64,000 nucleotides of DNA, taken from NCBI GenBank assembly GCA_038237745.1, contig JBBRYJ010000007.1:87962-151961 (forward strand), in the 5' to 3' direction. A program made the position numbers and the translations under genes. Each line of letters starts with the position of its first letter. The stretch's first letter is position 1. A model generated the notes under the pieces. The model was not told where the DNA came from. It saw only the letters and a list, made by a program, of their open reading frames with translations, and made no database searches. Positions 29,129 to 37,681 of the stretch are shown one piece after another. This stretch comes from DASQEH01 sp038237745. GTDB lineage: Bacteria; Actinomycetota; Actinomycetes; Propionibacteriales; Nocardioidaceae.

Positions 29129-29402
29129 CCCTTGTGGTGACCATCGCTCCGGTGACCGTGTTTACTCTGTAAGGGTAGGCTCGTCCAGCCTGCTGAGCGG
29201 CCAGGGAATGGCTCGAAGGGCCCCGCTGGCTCTCGACGACCGTCGTCGCGGGATTGGTACCGGGCGATCTCGGGTACTTTCGATGGAGATTCAGGTGACG
29301 AGGGCCCGCGCGGCCCGACACGGCCGCCAAGATGCGACAGAGAGGCACAGAAGGAATGTCTGGTGATGCCAGGTGCCTCGCACCGAACGAGAAAGAGAAC
29401 GC

Positions 29403-30428
29403 ATGACCGGCAACGGGATCTACCGCTCGTCGAACACGACGATGCTGGCAGTCGGCGCGCTCGACGCGCCTCGGATCGTCACCTCGGCAGAGTTCGACGA
29501 GAGGCTTGAGCCGACCTACCGTCGGGTTGGCCTCCGAGCGGGCCTGCTGGAGCGGCTCGTGGGGATCCGGGAGCGACGGTGGTGGGCCGAGGGCTTCTCG
29601 TACGCCGACGGCGCCGCGATGGCAGGGGCGAAGGTGCTTGCGGAGTCAGGGATCGACGCGGCGGAGATCGGGCTGATGGTGAACACCTCGGTGAGCCGGG
29701 CGCATCTGGAACCATCCACGGCAGTCTCTGTTCATCACGCATTGAGCCTCTCGCCGAGGTGTCTGAACTTCGACGTGTCGAACGCCTGCCTCGGCTTCGT
29801 CAACGGGATGCAGATCGCTGTCGCGATGATCGACTCGGGGCAGATCGACTATGCGCTCATCGTGAACGGCGAGGACGCCCGTCCCGTCCAGGAGGCGACG
29901 ATCGCCCGCCTGCTCGGCCCGGACGTCACCACAGCTCAGGTGATGGGAGAGTTCGCGACGCTCACCTTGGGTTCTGGCGCGGCTGCGATGGTGCTCGCGC
30001 GAGCGGACCGCCATCCCGAGGGGCATCGCCTCGTCGGAGGTGTGACGCGTGCCGGCACTGAGCACCACGGCCTGTGTGTCGGAGACATCGAGATGATGCG
30101 GACCGACGCCAAGGGTCTGCTGGAGGCCGGTCTGGACCTGTCGGAAGCACTGTGGGACGAGGCTGCGGCCGAGTTCACCTGGGGGGCGGGAATGGACCGT
30201 TACATCATCCACCAGGTCTCGCAGGTACATACGGACGCGCTGTGCAGCAGGCTCGGTATAGACCCGGCCAGAGTTCCCCGGACGTTTCCGACGCGGGGGA
30301 ACATCGGTCCGGCGTCGGTGCCCTTCACCCTCGCCAACGAGGTCGGAGAGCTCGAGGCGGGGGAGCGGTTGCTGCTCATGGGCATCGGATCAGGGCTCAA
30401 CGCGTCCTGCGCCGAGATCTGCTGGTGA
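29403..30428 (+). CDS. oleA: OleA: acyl-CoA head-to-head condensing thiolase
   Basis: Condenses two fatty acyl-CoAs to a 2-alkyl-3-ketoacid, first step of long-chain olefin synthesis. It is a KAS III-like thiolase with the catalytic Cys129 in DVSNACLGFVNG. HLEPSTAVSVHHAL holds a glutamate (Glu103) that corresponds, from memory, to the OleA-specific active-site Glu. IIHQVSQVH supplies His and TRGNIGPAS supplies Asn. Length 341 residues from the ATG at 29403; an in-frame start at 29373 would add an unlikely basic leader. Its stop overlaps the oleBC start, fixing the order oleA-oleBC-oleD. Confidence 0.88.
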   Translation: MTGNGIYRSSNTTMLAVGALDAPRIVTSAEFDERLEPTYRRVGLRAGLLERLVGIRERRWWAEGFSYADGAAMAGAKVLAESGIDAAEIGLMVNTSVSRAHLEPSTAVSVHHALSLSPRCLNFDVSNACLGFVNGMQIAVAMIDSGQIDYALIVNGEDARPVQEATIARLLGPDVTTAQVMGEFATLTLGSGAAAMVLARADRHPEGHRLVGGVTRAGTEHHGLCVGDIEMMRTDAKGLLEAGLDLSEALWDEAAAEFTWGAGMDRYIIHQVSQVHTDALCSRLGIDPARVPRTFPTRGNIGPASVPFTLANEVGELEAGERLLLMGIGSGLNASCAEICW

Positions 30429-33013
30429 GCGGCGGCGCCCGTCTGCCGCCCCCCGAGTTACCGGGACTGGACCCCGCCTGGTCCCGCCTCGTTCCCGTTG
30501 TCTCCCCCGACGGCGTACGCCGGACCTGGCACGTGCTGGACAACGGCGTACCCGACCCGGAGGTGACCCTTCTGTGTCTGCACGGCAACCCGACCTGGTC
30601 CTACCTGTGGCGGGGGTTGCTCGCCGCAGTTCCAGCGCGATGGAGGGTCGTCGCGCCGGACCATCTGGGCATGGGGTACTCGGACCGCCTCGACGCCCCT
30701 CGGTCGTTCGCCCGCCGTGTGTCGGACCTCTCCGATCTGACCACCGAGTTGGGTATCGCCGGGCCGACGGTCACGGTGGCGCACGACTGGGGCGGCCCGA
30801 TCTCGCTCGGTTGGGCCCACGAGCACTCGCAGCAGCTGCGCGGTCTCGTGCTGCTCAACACCGCAGTGCATCTGCCTCGGGGTAACGCCGGGCCGGCACT
30901 GATCCGGCTCGCCGGCTCCTCGCCTCTCCGGGAGGCGGTGTGCGCCCGGACGCCGACCTTCGTCAGGGGGGCCACTGCCCTGTCCCGTCCAGCGCTCCGG
31001 GCTGAGGTCCGAGATGCCTTCGCCGCACCGTACGCCGGAGCGAACCGCCGCCGCGCGGTGGCTGACTTCGTGGCCGACATACCGTTCGACGCCCACCACC
31101 CCAGCCGTGCCGCTCTCGACACCGTGGCCGGCAATGCCCGCTCGCTCGGCGTGCCGGCGCTGCTCGTATGGGGCCCGAGAGACCCGGTCTTCGGGCAGCC
31201 GTTCCTCGACGACCTGCTCGATCGCCTTCCGCGGGCTGACGTGCACCGCTTCGAGCATGCCTCGCACCTCGTGACCGAGGACGCCCCCGAGTACGCCGCG
31301 GCGGTGGTGCAGTGGGTCACGGACCTCGAGGCCGTTCCGGGTGGCGCGACCGACAGCCGACAAGCCGCCCGGGACCTGCTCGGCGCGCAGATCGGCTCGT
31401 CACTGGGCGACCGGCTCGCAAGGCGGGCTGGAGATCGTGGCCCGGCCGTCGTCGAGGTCGGCGGGAGAACGGTGAGCTGGGACCTGCTCGAGCGGCGGGT
31501 CCGCGAGATCGCCGCGGGGCTCGTCGCCAGCGGAGTGACGCGCGGGCAGCGAGTAGCCCTGCTGATGCCTCCCTCGGTGGACCTGACCGCAGCGGTCTAT
31601 GCCGTCTGGCGCGCCGGCGGGGTGATCGTGGTCGCCGACAAGGGGCTCGGAGTGCGGGGCATGGGCTTGGCCCTTCGCGGTGCGCGCGTGGACCACGTTA
31701 TCGCGACGGCCCAGGGGCTTGCCGCGGCGCGGTCCATGCGTCTTCCCGGGACACGTTTCGGCGCCGGCGCTGCACCGAGGCTCATCCTGCGGGCACTCGG
31801 TGCAGGACTGACTCTCGGCGACCTCGCACGGCTGGGGCGTGGGTGCCCAACGCCCGGCGGTGCGTCGCCGGACGACGAATGCGCCGTGGTGTTCACGTCA
31901 GGTGCGACAGGGCCAGCGAAGGGAGTCGTCTACCGCCACCGTCAGGTGGCGGCCCAGCTGGAGCTCGTCAGGTCGACGTACGGATTGACCGCCGACGACA
32001 GGATCGTCGCCGCCTTCGCGCCGTTCTCGCTCTACGGTCCAGCGCTCGGGATCGGCTCAGCGGTACCAGACATGGATGTGACCTCACCGGGCACGCTCAC
32101 GGCCACCGCACTGGCCGATGCGGTTGGTGCCATCTCGGCGACCGTCGTGTTCGCGTCACCGGCGGCTCTCCGCAACGTGGTCGCCACCATGAGCGACCTG
32201 ACGGCGTCCCACCGCACGGCACTGTCGGGTGTTCGCCTCCTGATGTCGGCCGGTGCACCCGTGCCCGCGACGCTCTTGCGCGCGGTTCTCGGGCTGCTGC
32301 CGGGAGCGGAGGCCCATACGCCGTACGGCATGACAGAGGTGCTCCCGGTCACGGACATCTCACTGGAGCAGATCGAGGAGGCAGGAGTAGGGGACGGCGT
32401 CTGTGTCGGACGCCCCCTACCCGGGGTCGACGTGGCACTGAGGCCACTGCCGGCGTCAGGCACATCTCCCTCGGCGCTGACCGTCGAGCCTGACCGGACC
32501 GGGGAAGTCTGCGTCAGGGCCTTGCACGTGAAGGACCGCTACGACGCTCTGTGGGCCACCCAGCGAGCGAGCGCCGCGGTGCCGGGTTGGCACCGCACCG
32601 GAGACGTCGGCCACCTCGATCCCGAAGGTAGGCTGTGGATCGAGGGACGGCTGCAGCACGTGATCGCGACGGCGGGTGGCGTCGTGACTCCGGTGGGGGT
32701 CGAGCAGCGCGTCGAGGCCCTCGACGGGGTGGAGGCGGCCGCCGCGGTCGGGGTGGGACCGGTCGGCACTCAACAGGTCGCCGTCGTTGTCGTGGGCGAG
32801 AAGCCTCGGGCCGGGGCGGGCACGTCGCCCGTGGCTCCGCCGGCCTTGACGGAGGCGGTGCGTCGTGCCGCGGGGGTCGACGTGGCGGCCGTACTTGTCG
32901 CCGACGGTCTGCCTGTGGACATCCGCCACGCGTCCAAGGTCGACCGACGCCGGGTAGGTGACTGGGCCTCGCATGTGCTCGCCGGGGGGCCGAATCCTCG
33001 GAGCCCGTGGTGA
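30425..33013 (+). CDS. oleBC: OleBC: fused beta-lactone decarboxylase and beta-lactone synthetase
   Basis: One 862-residue protein covering two pathway steps. Residues ~1-300 are OleB, a haloalkane-dehalogenase-like fold with LHGNPTWSYLWR (oxyanion side), Asp nucleophile 121 in VAHDWGGPIS and His281 in EHASHLVTEDAPE; OleB removes CO2 from the beta-lactone. Residues ~315-862 are OleC, an ANL-superfamily enzyme with P-loop VVFTSGATGPAKG near 490, TPYGMTEVLP and RTGDVGHLDPEGRLWIEGR; OleC closes the beta-lactone from the beta-hydroxyacid using ATP. The GTG at 30425 overlaps the oleA stop (GTGA). Such a fusion is known from Micrococcus. Confidence 0.88.
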   Translation: MSGGARLPPPELPGLDPAWSRLVPVVSPDGVRRTWHVLDNGVPDPEVTLLCLHGNPTWSYLWRGLLAAVPARWRVVAPDHLGMGYSDRLDAPRSFARRVSDLSDLTTELGIAGPTVTVAHDWGGPISLGWAHEHSQQLRGLVLLNTAVHLPRGNAGPALIRLAGSSPLREAVCARTPTFVRGATALSRPALRAEVRDAFAAPYAGANRRRAVADFVADIPFDAHHPSRAALDTVAGNARSLGVPALLVWGPRDPVFGQPFLDDLLDRLPRADVHRFEHASHLVTEDAPEYAAAVVQWVTDLEAVPGGATDSRQAARDLLGAQIGSSLGDRLARRAGDRGPAVVEVGGRTVSWDLLERRVREIAAGLVASGVTRGQRVALLMPPSVDLTAAVYAVWRAGGVIVVADKGLGVRGMGLALRGARVDHVIATAQGLAAARSMRLPGTRFGAGAAPRLILRALGAGLTLGDLARLGRGCPTPGGASPDDECAVVFTSGATGPAKGVVYRHRQVAAQLELVRSTYGLTADDRIVAAFAPFSLYGPALGIGSAVPDMDVTSPGTLTATALADAVGAISATVVFASPAALRNVVATMSDLTASHRTALSGVRLLMSAGAPVPATLLRAVLGLLPGAEAHTPYGMTEVLPVTDISLEQIEEAGVGDGVCVGRPLPGVDVALRPLPASGTSPSALTVEPDRTGEVCVRALHVKDRYDALWATQRASAAVPGWHRTGDVGHLDPEGRLWIEGRLQHVIATAGGVVTPVGVEQRVEALDGVEAAAAVGVGPVGTQQVAVVVVGEKPRAGAGTSPVAPPALTEAVRRAAGVDVAAVLVADGLPVDIRHASKVDRRRVGDWASHVLAGGPNPRSPW

Positions 33014-33999
33014 AGGTGCTGGTCACGGGGGTGACGGGGATGCTGGGCCGTGGCGCGGCCCAGGCACTGCTCGACCGCGGCGACGATGTCACGGTCCTGC
33101 AGCGACGCGAGTCTGGCCTGCCGTGCCGAGAGGTGCGTGGCGACGTAGCCGATCCCGACGTCGTATGTCGGGCAGTGGCGGGCCAGGACGCGGTCCTGCA
33201 CCTCGCCGCGAAGGTAGACCTCGTCGGCCCGTGGCACGAGTACACCAGGGTGAACATCGACGGTACTCGTGCGGTCGTGGCGGCGTGTCGATCGGCAGGT
33301 GTCAGGTCGCTGGTCCACGTGTCGTCTCCCGCTGTCGCTCATGCCGGGCGGTCTCTCACGGGTGTAGGCGCCGAACCCGCTGACCCGCATTCCGCGCGAG
33401 GAAGTTACGCCAGATCCAAGGCAACCGCGGAGCTCGAGGCGCTGGCTGCAGACTCGGCCGAGCTCAGCGTGCTGTGCATCCGGCCGCACCTCGTCTGGGG
33501 TCCGGGCGACACCCAGCTCGTCGGCCGGATCGTGTCCCGAGCCCGCGCGGGGCGGCTCGTGTCCCTCGGGTCGGGGGCCGCACTCATCGACACGACATAC
33601 ATCGACAACGCCGTGGAGGCGCTTGTCGCCGCGGTGGACGCCTGCCCTCGCGTGCACGGGCAGGCGCTCGTCGTGTCGAACGGCGAGCCGCGAACGGTCG
33701 AGGAGATCCTGGTGAAGGTGTGTCGCGCCGCCGGGGCGCCCGGACCTACCCGGCGGCTGCCTATCCCGCTAGCGCGGTTGGCCGGGGTCGCGGTCGAGGA
33801 CGTGTGGAGACGGCTCGGCAGGCTGGATACCCCGCCGCTCACCCGCTTCCTGGTCGAGCAGCTCACCACCGCTCACTGGTTCGACCAGCGGCATACTCGA
33901 GAGGTCCTCGACTGGAAGCCTCACGTCGGGCTCGACGACGGCTTCGAGAAGCTGCGGGCCTGGTATGCCGCCGACGCGAAGAACCTCAACCAAGGCTGA
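33010..33999 (+). CDS. oleD: OleD: NADPH-dependent 2-alkyl-3-ketoacid reductase
   Basis: Reduces the OleA product to the beta-hydroxyacid used by OleC. It is an extended SDR with the N-terminal Rossmann motif VTGVTGMLGRGAAQALLDRG, HLAAKVDLVG, and the catalytic YARSKATAE (Tyr-x3-Lys). It resembles 3-beta-HSD/isomerase proteins, as OleD does. Length about 329 residues. Two adjacent GTGs (33007 and 33010) overlap the end of oleBC; 33010 gives the GTGA overlap usual in this cluster. It completes the oleABCD set and ends just before a hairpin. Confidence 0.88.
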   Translation: MKVLVTGVTGMLGRGAAQALLDRGDDVTVLQRRESGLPCREVRGDVADPDVVCRAVAGQDAVLHLAAKVDLVGPWHEYTRVNIDGTRAVVAACRSAGVRSLVHVSSPAVAHAGRSLTGVGAEPADPHSARGSYARSKATAELEALAADSAELSVLCIRPHLVWGPGDTQLVGRIVSRARAGRLVSLGSGAALIDTTYIDNAVEALVAAVDACPRVHGQALVVSNGEPRTVEEILVKVCRAAGAPGPTRRLPIPLARLAGVAVEDVWRRLGRLDTPPLTRFLVEQLTTAHWFDQRHTREVLDWKPHVGLDDGFEKLRAWYAADAKNLNQG

Positions 34000-34009
34000 G
34001 GGGCGGCCA

Positions 34010-34025
34010 GAGCCCTGGCGGGCTC
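34010..34025. terminator. Hairpin downstream of oleD
   Basis: Perfect 6-bp inverted repeat GAGCCC / GGGCTC with a 4-base loop TGGC, between the end of oleD and the end of the converging acidic-protein gene. Short, with no U-tract, but well placed to stop transcription from both sides. Confidence 0.4.
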
Positions 34026-34239
34026 ACGGCTTGGCGGTGGCTTCACCTGAGTCGTCTTCACCGCCGGCGTTCTCCGGCTTTGCGTCGGCGGTCGAGTCGG
34101 AGTCGTCCGGCCATTCGACCTTCTCGCGCATGTCGAACGGCATCGAGTTGTCGTCGATCTCGCCCCGTGCAGCCGTGGGTGCACCAGACGTGTCGGACGC
34201 CTCAGAGCCGTCTGCGGACTCGTCCGACGACGTCGTCAT
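34024..34239 (-). CDS. Acidic Ser/Asp-rich protein, downstream member of a pair (71 aa)
   Basis: A 71-residue, low-complexity protein starting MTTSSDESADGSEASDTSG, rich in Asp, Glu, Ser and Ala, with one less disordered core IDDNSMPFDMREKVEWPDD. No cysteine or membrane segment. Its start overlaps the stop of the preceding gene (34236-34239), so the two are coupled. Both begin MTTS and share composition, suggesting a common origin, though no long identical stretch was found. Function unknown. Confidence 0.5.
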   Translation of the reverse strand: MTTSSDESADGSEASDTSGAPTAARGEIDDNSMPFDMREKVEWPDDSDSTADAKPENAGGEDDSGEATAKP

Positions 34240-34490
34240 CTTTCCGGGCTCGACGCAGGGGCGTCGGACGCGGCCGAGTCACCATCGGAGGACGTGTTCG
34301 TCCCTTCCGCCACCTGTCCCATCTGGTCGTCCGCACCGCCGGCCGCGCCATCCTCGGACGGCCGTTGAGTGCCGCTGGGGTCGAGGTCGTTGGCCGGCTG
34401 AAGGTCCTCGGGCAGCTGACTGTCGTGGATCTGCACATCGGTGTAGGAGCTGTCGTTGTCGTCGTCTGACTCGACGGGAGAAGTCGTCAT
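34236..34490 (-). CDS. Acidic Ser/Asp-rich protein, upstream member of a pair (84 aa)
   Basis: An 84-residue acidic protein starting MTTSPVESDDDNDSSYTDVQ, followed by IHDSQLPEDLQPANDLDPSG and a Gly/Ala/Asp/Ser-rich tail. The QLPEDLQPANDLD part is loosely reminiscent of small actinobacterial DUF5709-like proteins, but I would not assign it. It is the first gene of the pair, transcribed leftwards from the 77-bp gap that it shares, divergently, with the antiporter pseudogene. Function unknown. Confidence 0.5.
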   Translation of the reverse strand: MTTSPVESDDDNDSSYTDVQIHDSQLPEDLQPANDLDPSGTQRPSEDGAAGGADDQMGQVAEGTNTSSDGDSAASDAPASSPER

Positions 34491-34567
34491 GGCACTGAAC
34501 GTACCGCGAGACTCCGGCGGGCGAAACGGTCCCGACGGACCGAGAACCTGCCCAATACAGTGACCAG

Positions 34568-36056
34568 GTGGATGCCCACAGCCTCGACTCGATGCTGCTG
34601 GCCGGATCTACCGTCGTGCTTCTGGCGATTCTGGCCGTACGCGTTTCGTCTCGGGTCGGCCTCCCGAGCCTGCTCGTCTACCTCAGCATGGGTGTCGTGC
34701 TGGGCGACTCGGTCGTCGGCGTGAGATTCGACGATGCCGACACCGCCCATGCCTTGGGCTTCGCGGCGCTGGTGGTCATCCTGACCGAGGGGGGTCTCAC
34801 CACTCGGTGGTCGGAGGTCCGGCCCTCCCTAGGGCTGGGGCTGGCTCTAGCTACCGTGGGCGTCGCTGTCAGTGTCACGGTCGTCGCCGTGGTCGTCCAC
34901 CTCGTGCTGGCTCTGTCGTGGGAGACGTCGGTCCTGGTCGGGGCCATCACGTCTCCGACGGATGCTGCCGCCGTCTTCTCGGTGCTGAGACGCGTCCCCC
35001 TCCGCTCGTCGCTCCTCGGGGCGCTCGAGGCGGAGCCCGGTCTCAACGACGCGCCGACCGTGCTCCTCGTCGTGCTCATCAGCACCGGTCACGGTATCGG
35101 CGACGGAGCGGCCGCCTTCGTGGGTCTGATCGCCTACGAGCTCATTGCTGGCGTCGCGGCCGGTGCATTGGCCGGTGTCGTCGGCGCGTGGGTGTTGCGC
35201 AGGATCGCCTTGCCTGCGTCCGGCCTCTACCCGATCACGGTGCTGGCGATCGCGGTCCTGTCCTACTCGGGAACGGCCGCACTGAATGCAAGCGGTTTCG
35301 CGGCGTGTACGTCACCTGGCTGTGGCTAGGGAACTCCGAGCTGCCTCACCGGACGTCAACGCGCTCCTTCGCGGAAGGTCTCGCGTGGCTCGCCCAGATC
35401 GGCCTCTTCATCATGCTGGGCCTACTGGTGTCCCCGTCGACGATCGAGCCGGGGCAGCTCGTCGGCGGTGTGGTGGTAGGAGCCGTACTGACGCTGGTAG
35501 CGCGACCCATCAGCGTCCTCGTCTGTAGCGCGCCGTTGCGCGTCCCCAGTTCCGAGCAGGCCTTCTTGGCACTCACGGGTCTTCGAGGCGCTGTGCCTAT
35601 CGTGCTGGCCACCATCCCGCTTGCAGAGGGGGTGGCGCGCTCCGGTGACATCTTCAACATGGTCTTCGTGCTCGTCGTGTTGCTCACGGCGCTCACCGCC
35701 CCAGCCCTGCCGGTGGTTGCAAGGGCGCTCGCGGTCACCGTCGAGCGTCCGCGTGACGTCGACGTGGAGGTCGCTCCGCTCGAGCGCATCGCCGCCGACC
35801 TGCTCCAGGTGGGGGTCACCGACCAGTCGCGGCTGCACGGCGTCGAGGTGGGTGAGCTCCGGTTCAGCCGAGACACGAGCGTCTCCCTCGTCGTGCGCGG
35901 GGAGGCGAGCTTCACCCCCGATCGTCGGACGACGCTTGGCGTGGCGACGACCTTCTCATCGTCACGCCGCGAAGGGATCGAGAGTCCACCGAGCGGCGAC
36001 TTCAGGCAGTGAGTCGTGGGGGCCGCCTAGGCGGCTGGACTCGCGGTGACGCATAG
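34568..36056 (+). pseudogene. K+/H+ antiporter (CPA1/NhaP-CvrA type) with two frameshifts
   Basis: Three consecutive frames join into one 496-residue antiporter. Frame 1 (34568 to ~35304) reads to GTAALNASGFAA. It shifts at GCGGCGTGTAC, where one G appears missing, into a frame giving VYVTWLWLGNSELPHR. Near 35942 a second single G appears missing, and the third frame gives GDDLLIVTPRRDRESTERRL and ends with TAG at 36056. Helices 1-12 and the C-terminal TrkA-C-like region are all recognisable, so apart from the two indels the gene is intact. Either a recent pseudogene or two base-calling errors. Confidence 0.75.
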
Positions 36057-36075
36057 CCAGCCGTTTGCCGGTCGC

Positions 36076-36612
36076 TCACGCACCGCGCCCGCAGGTCGGC
36101 ACATGCTGTCTCAGCCGTAGGAACGTGCGGGCGGTGTGGTCGACCCCGACGAAGCTGTCGCCGACCACCACATCGACTCCTGGAGCCAGTGGGGTGCCCT
36201 TCTTGAAGACGACCCGGCCCTTGAACTGGCTCGCGACCAGCCGTACCTCTGGCGCGCGCTTGTCTGCGGTGATGATCATGACGTTCGACGCTCTGGTGCC
36301 GACAGGCGCATTCTCTGCAACGCCCTCCAGGAAGCCCCTGACGTGCATCGCGGCCAGCGTGTCGCCCGCCAACCCGCTGATGGCGCCGGAGTTGTACACG
36401 TTGACGAGCACGTCCATCGTCACCAGCCGCTGGCCCTTCTTGGTGGGGTCACCCTTCTTGAGGCACGCGTGACGGGGGGCGCCGCGGGACGCGTGCGACA
36501 ACGTGTCGTTGCTGCCGGTGGCGGGGGAGACGATGGTGCGCCAGCCGTAGTAGCCGGCCCCGAGCAGCACTGCGAGCAGGACGAGCAGCGTGATCGGAGT
36601 CTTCCAGCTCAC
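36076..36612 (-). CDS. LytR C-terminal domain protein, membrane-anchored
   Basis: A 178-residue protein with one N-terminal signal-anchor helix (ITLLVLLAVLLGAGYYGW, about residues 7-24). An extracytoplasmic LytR_C-type domain follows, containing VLVNVYNSGAISGLAGDTLAA and the C-terminal VDVVVGDSFVGV. The domain occurs at the C-terminus of LytR-CpsA-Psr cell-wall ligases; here it stands alone. It probably sits on the outer face of the membrane. Located 27 bases downstream of the VapB-like gene on the same strand, a pairing I recall from other actinobacteria. Confidence 0.8.
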   Translation of the reverse strand: MSWKTPITLLVLLAVLLGAGYYGWRTIVSPATGSNDTLSHASRGAPRHACLKKGDPTKKGQRLVTMDVLVNVYNSGAISGLAGDTLAAMHVRGFLEGVAENAPVGTRASNVMIITADKRAPEVRLVASQFKGRVVFKKGTPLAPGVDVVVGDSFVGVDHTARTFLRLRQHVPTCGRGA

Positions 36613-36639
36613 AAGACCCCCCCTTCGAGCGGCTAAAGC

Positions 36640-36936
36640 CTAGACCCGGACGACGTGGATGCGCGCATGAAGCACGTGGCGCTGCTGGAGGGCCGCACGT
36701 AGAGCCCGGTGCAGTCCGTCCTCGAGGTACAGGTCCCCGCGCCACTCCACGACGTGTGCGAACAGGTCTCCGAAGAATGTCGAGTCCTCGTCGAGGAGTG
36801 TTGCCAGGTCGAGGGTGTCCTTGGTCGTGGTCAGCTGGTCCAGTCGTATCTGGTGCGGCGGAAGCTTGGCCCAGTCGCTCATCCGCAGGTCGTGAGCAGG
36901 ATAGGGTCGCGCGGCGCCAACCCCCTTGAAGATCAC
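36640..36936 (-). CDS. VapB-like / ParB-like protein without a partner toxin
   Basis: A 98-residue protein starting MIFKGVGAARPYPAHDLRMSD, with LDQLTTTKDTLDLATLLDEDST and a C-terminal LYLEDGLHRALRAALQQRHVLHAR. Databases commonly call this actinobacterial family a type II VapB-family antitoxin, yet no PIN toxin gene lies beside it. The motif EDGLHRALRAA also resembles the EDGHHR-type site of ParB-like nuclease folds. I therefore treat the antitoxin name as doubtful. It is upstream of the LytR_C gene. Confidence 0.6.
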   Translation of the reverse strand: MIFKGVGAARPYPAHDLRMSDWAKLPPHQIRLDQLTTTKDTLDLATLLDEDSTFFGDLFAHVVEWRGDLYLEDGLHRALRAALQQRHVLHARIHVVRV

Positions 36937-37001
36937 GCGCCGAGTCTAAGCCCGCCTGCAGGCCTGCATCGTGGGGCTGAGAGCCTCCGAGGATGTCCGG
37001 C

Positions 37002-37238
37002 TCAGCAGTTCCCCGTTTGGGTGGCTGTCGAGATCTGTTGACACGAGTTGCTGTAGAGGAAGCTCACGTGGCCGCCGAAGAGGAGGACGGCCCCTACGAT
37101 CGCCCCGGCGACACCGACGATCAGCAGGCCGTACTCGACGGACGAGGCGCCCTGCTCGCCGGAGCGGCGGACCAGGAGGAGATGCCGCACGAACCGTTGA
37201 ACAAGGCCGGGACTGTCGGGCTGCTGGCGATGGTGCAT
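37002..37238 (-). CDS. Flp-type IVb pilin (second pilin)
   Basis: A 78-residue prepilin. The processing motif is GASSVEYGLLIVGVAGAI: cleavage after Gly would expose the ASSVEY N-terminus of a mature Flp pilin with its hydrophobic helix. The leader is long (about 33 residues), and the mature C-terminus contains two cysteines (SNSCQQ and NC at the end), which the other Flp lacks. The ATG at 37238, with GAGGGGAAC before it, is preferred to the upstream extension to 37307. It is the last gene of the Tad cluster. Confidence 0.82.
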   Translation of the reverse strand: MHHRQQPDSPGLVQRFVRHLLLVRRSGEQGASSVEYGLLIVGVAGAIVGAVLLFGGHVSFLYSNSCQQISTATQTGNC

Positions 37239-37337
37239 GTTCCCCTCGAGCTCCTCGGTTCGTGTCCTAGCGGGAATGGTGAAGGGGCGGCTCGCGACAG
37301 ATGTCATCGCGCGCCGCCCCCTCGTGCTCGTTGCCGA

Positions 37338-37541
37338 TTACGGCATCGAGGTGCGGACCTTGGTGAAGAGGCTCGCGATGGTGGTGCCGAGGAGCGTGAC
37401 GGCGGCGACGATCGCGACGGCGATCAGCGCGATCAGCAGGCCGTACTCGACGGCCGTGGCGCCCGTCTCGTTGTTGCGTCGCGCCAAGCGGTCCTGCACG
37501 CGGTACTGCAGTCGGATCATGTGCTCGAGAACGTCGTACAT
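37338..37541 (-). CDS. flp: Flp-type IVb pilin (major candidate)
   Basis: A 67-residue prepilin with processing motif ETGATAVEYGLLIALIAVAI; cleavage after Gly leaves a mature pilin starting ATAVEY, as in canonical Flp. The short C-terminus TTIASLFTKVRTSMP has no cysteine. The ATG at 37541 is preceded by GGAGGAAGACACCC, an excellent ribosome binding site; the frame is open to 37589 but the extra residues are unlikely. This is the more typical of the two pilins, hence the likely shaft subunit. Confidence 0.87.
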   Translation of the reverse strand: MYDVLEHMIRLQYRVQDRLARRNNETGATAVEYGLLIALIAVAIVAAVTLLGTTIASLFTKVRTSMP

Positions 37542-37681
37542 GGGTGTCTTCCTCCGGGGTACTCGTGGTGTTGAACCCCTTGAGTTCAACTAGGAACAGC
37601 ATCGCTTGGAACCGAATGTCGCACTCAGTAATCTCTTAACTACAGTCCGTTTGGATGGTGGCGTTGACCGAACGGCCTATG

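Noticed and set aside
35290..35320. Programmed ribosomal frameshift in the antiporter
   Set aside because: No slippery heptamer or stimulatory structure is visible, and a second indel further on would need another shift; loss of single bases is simpler.
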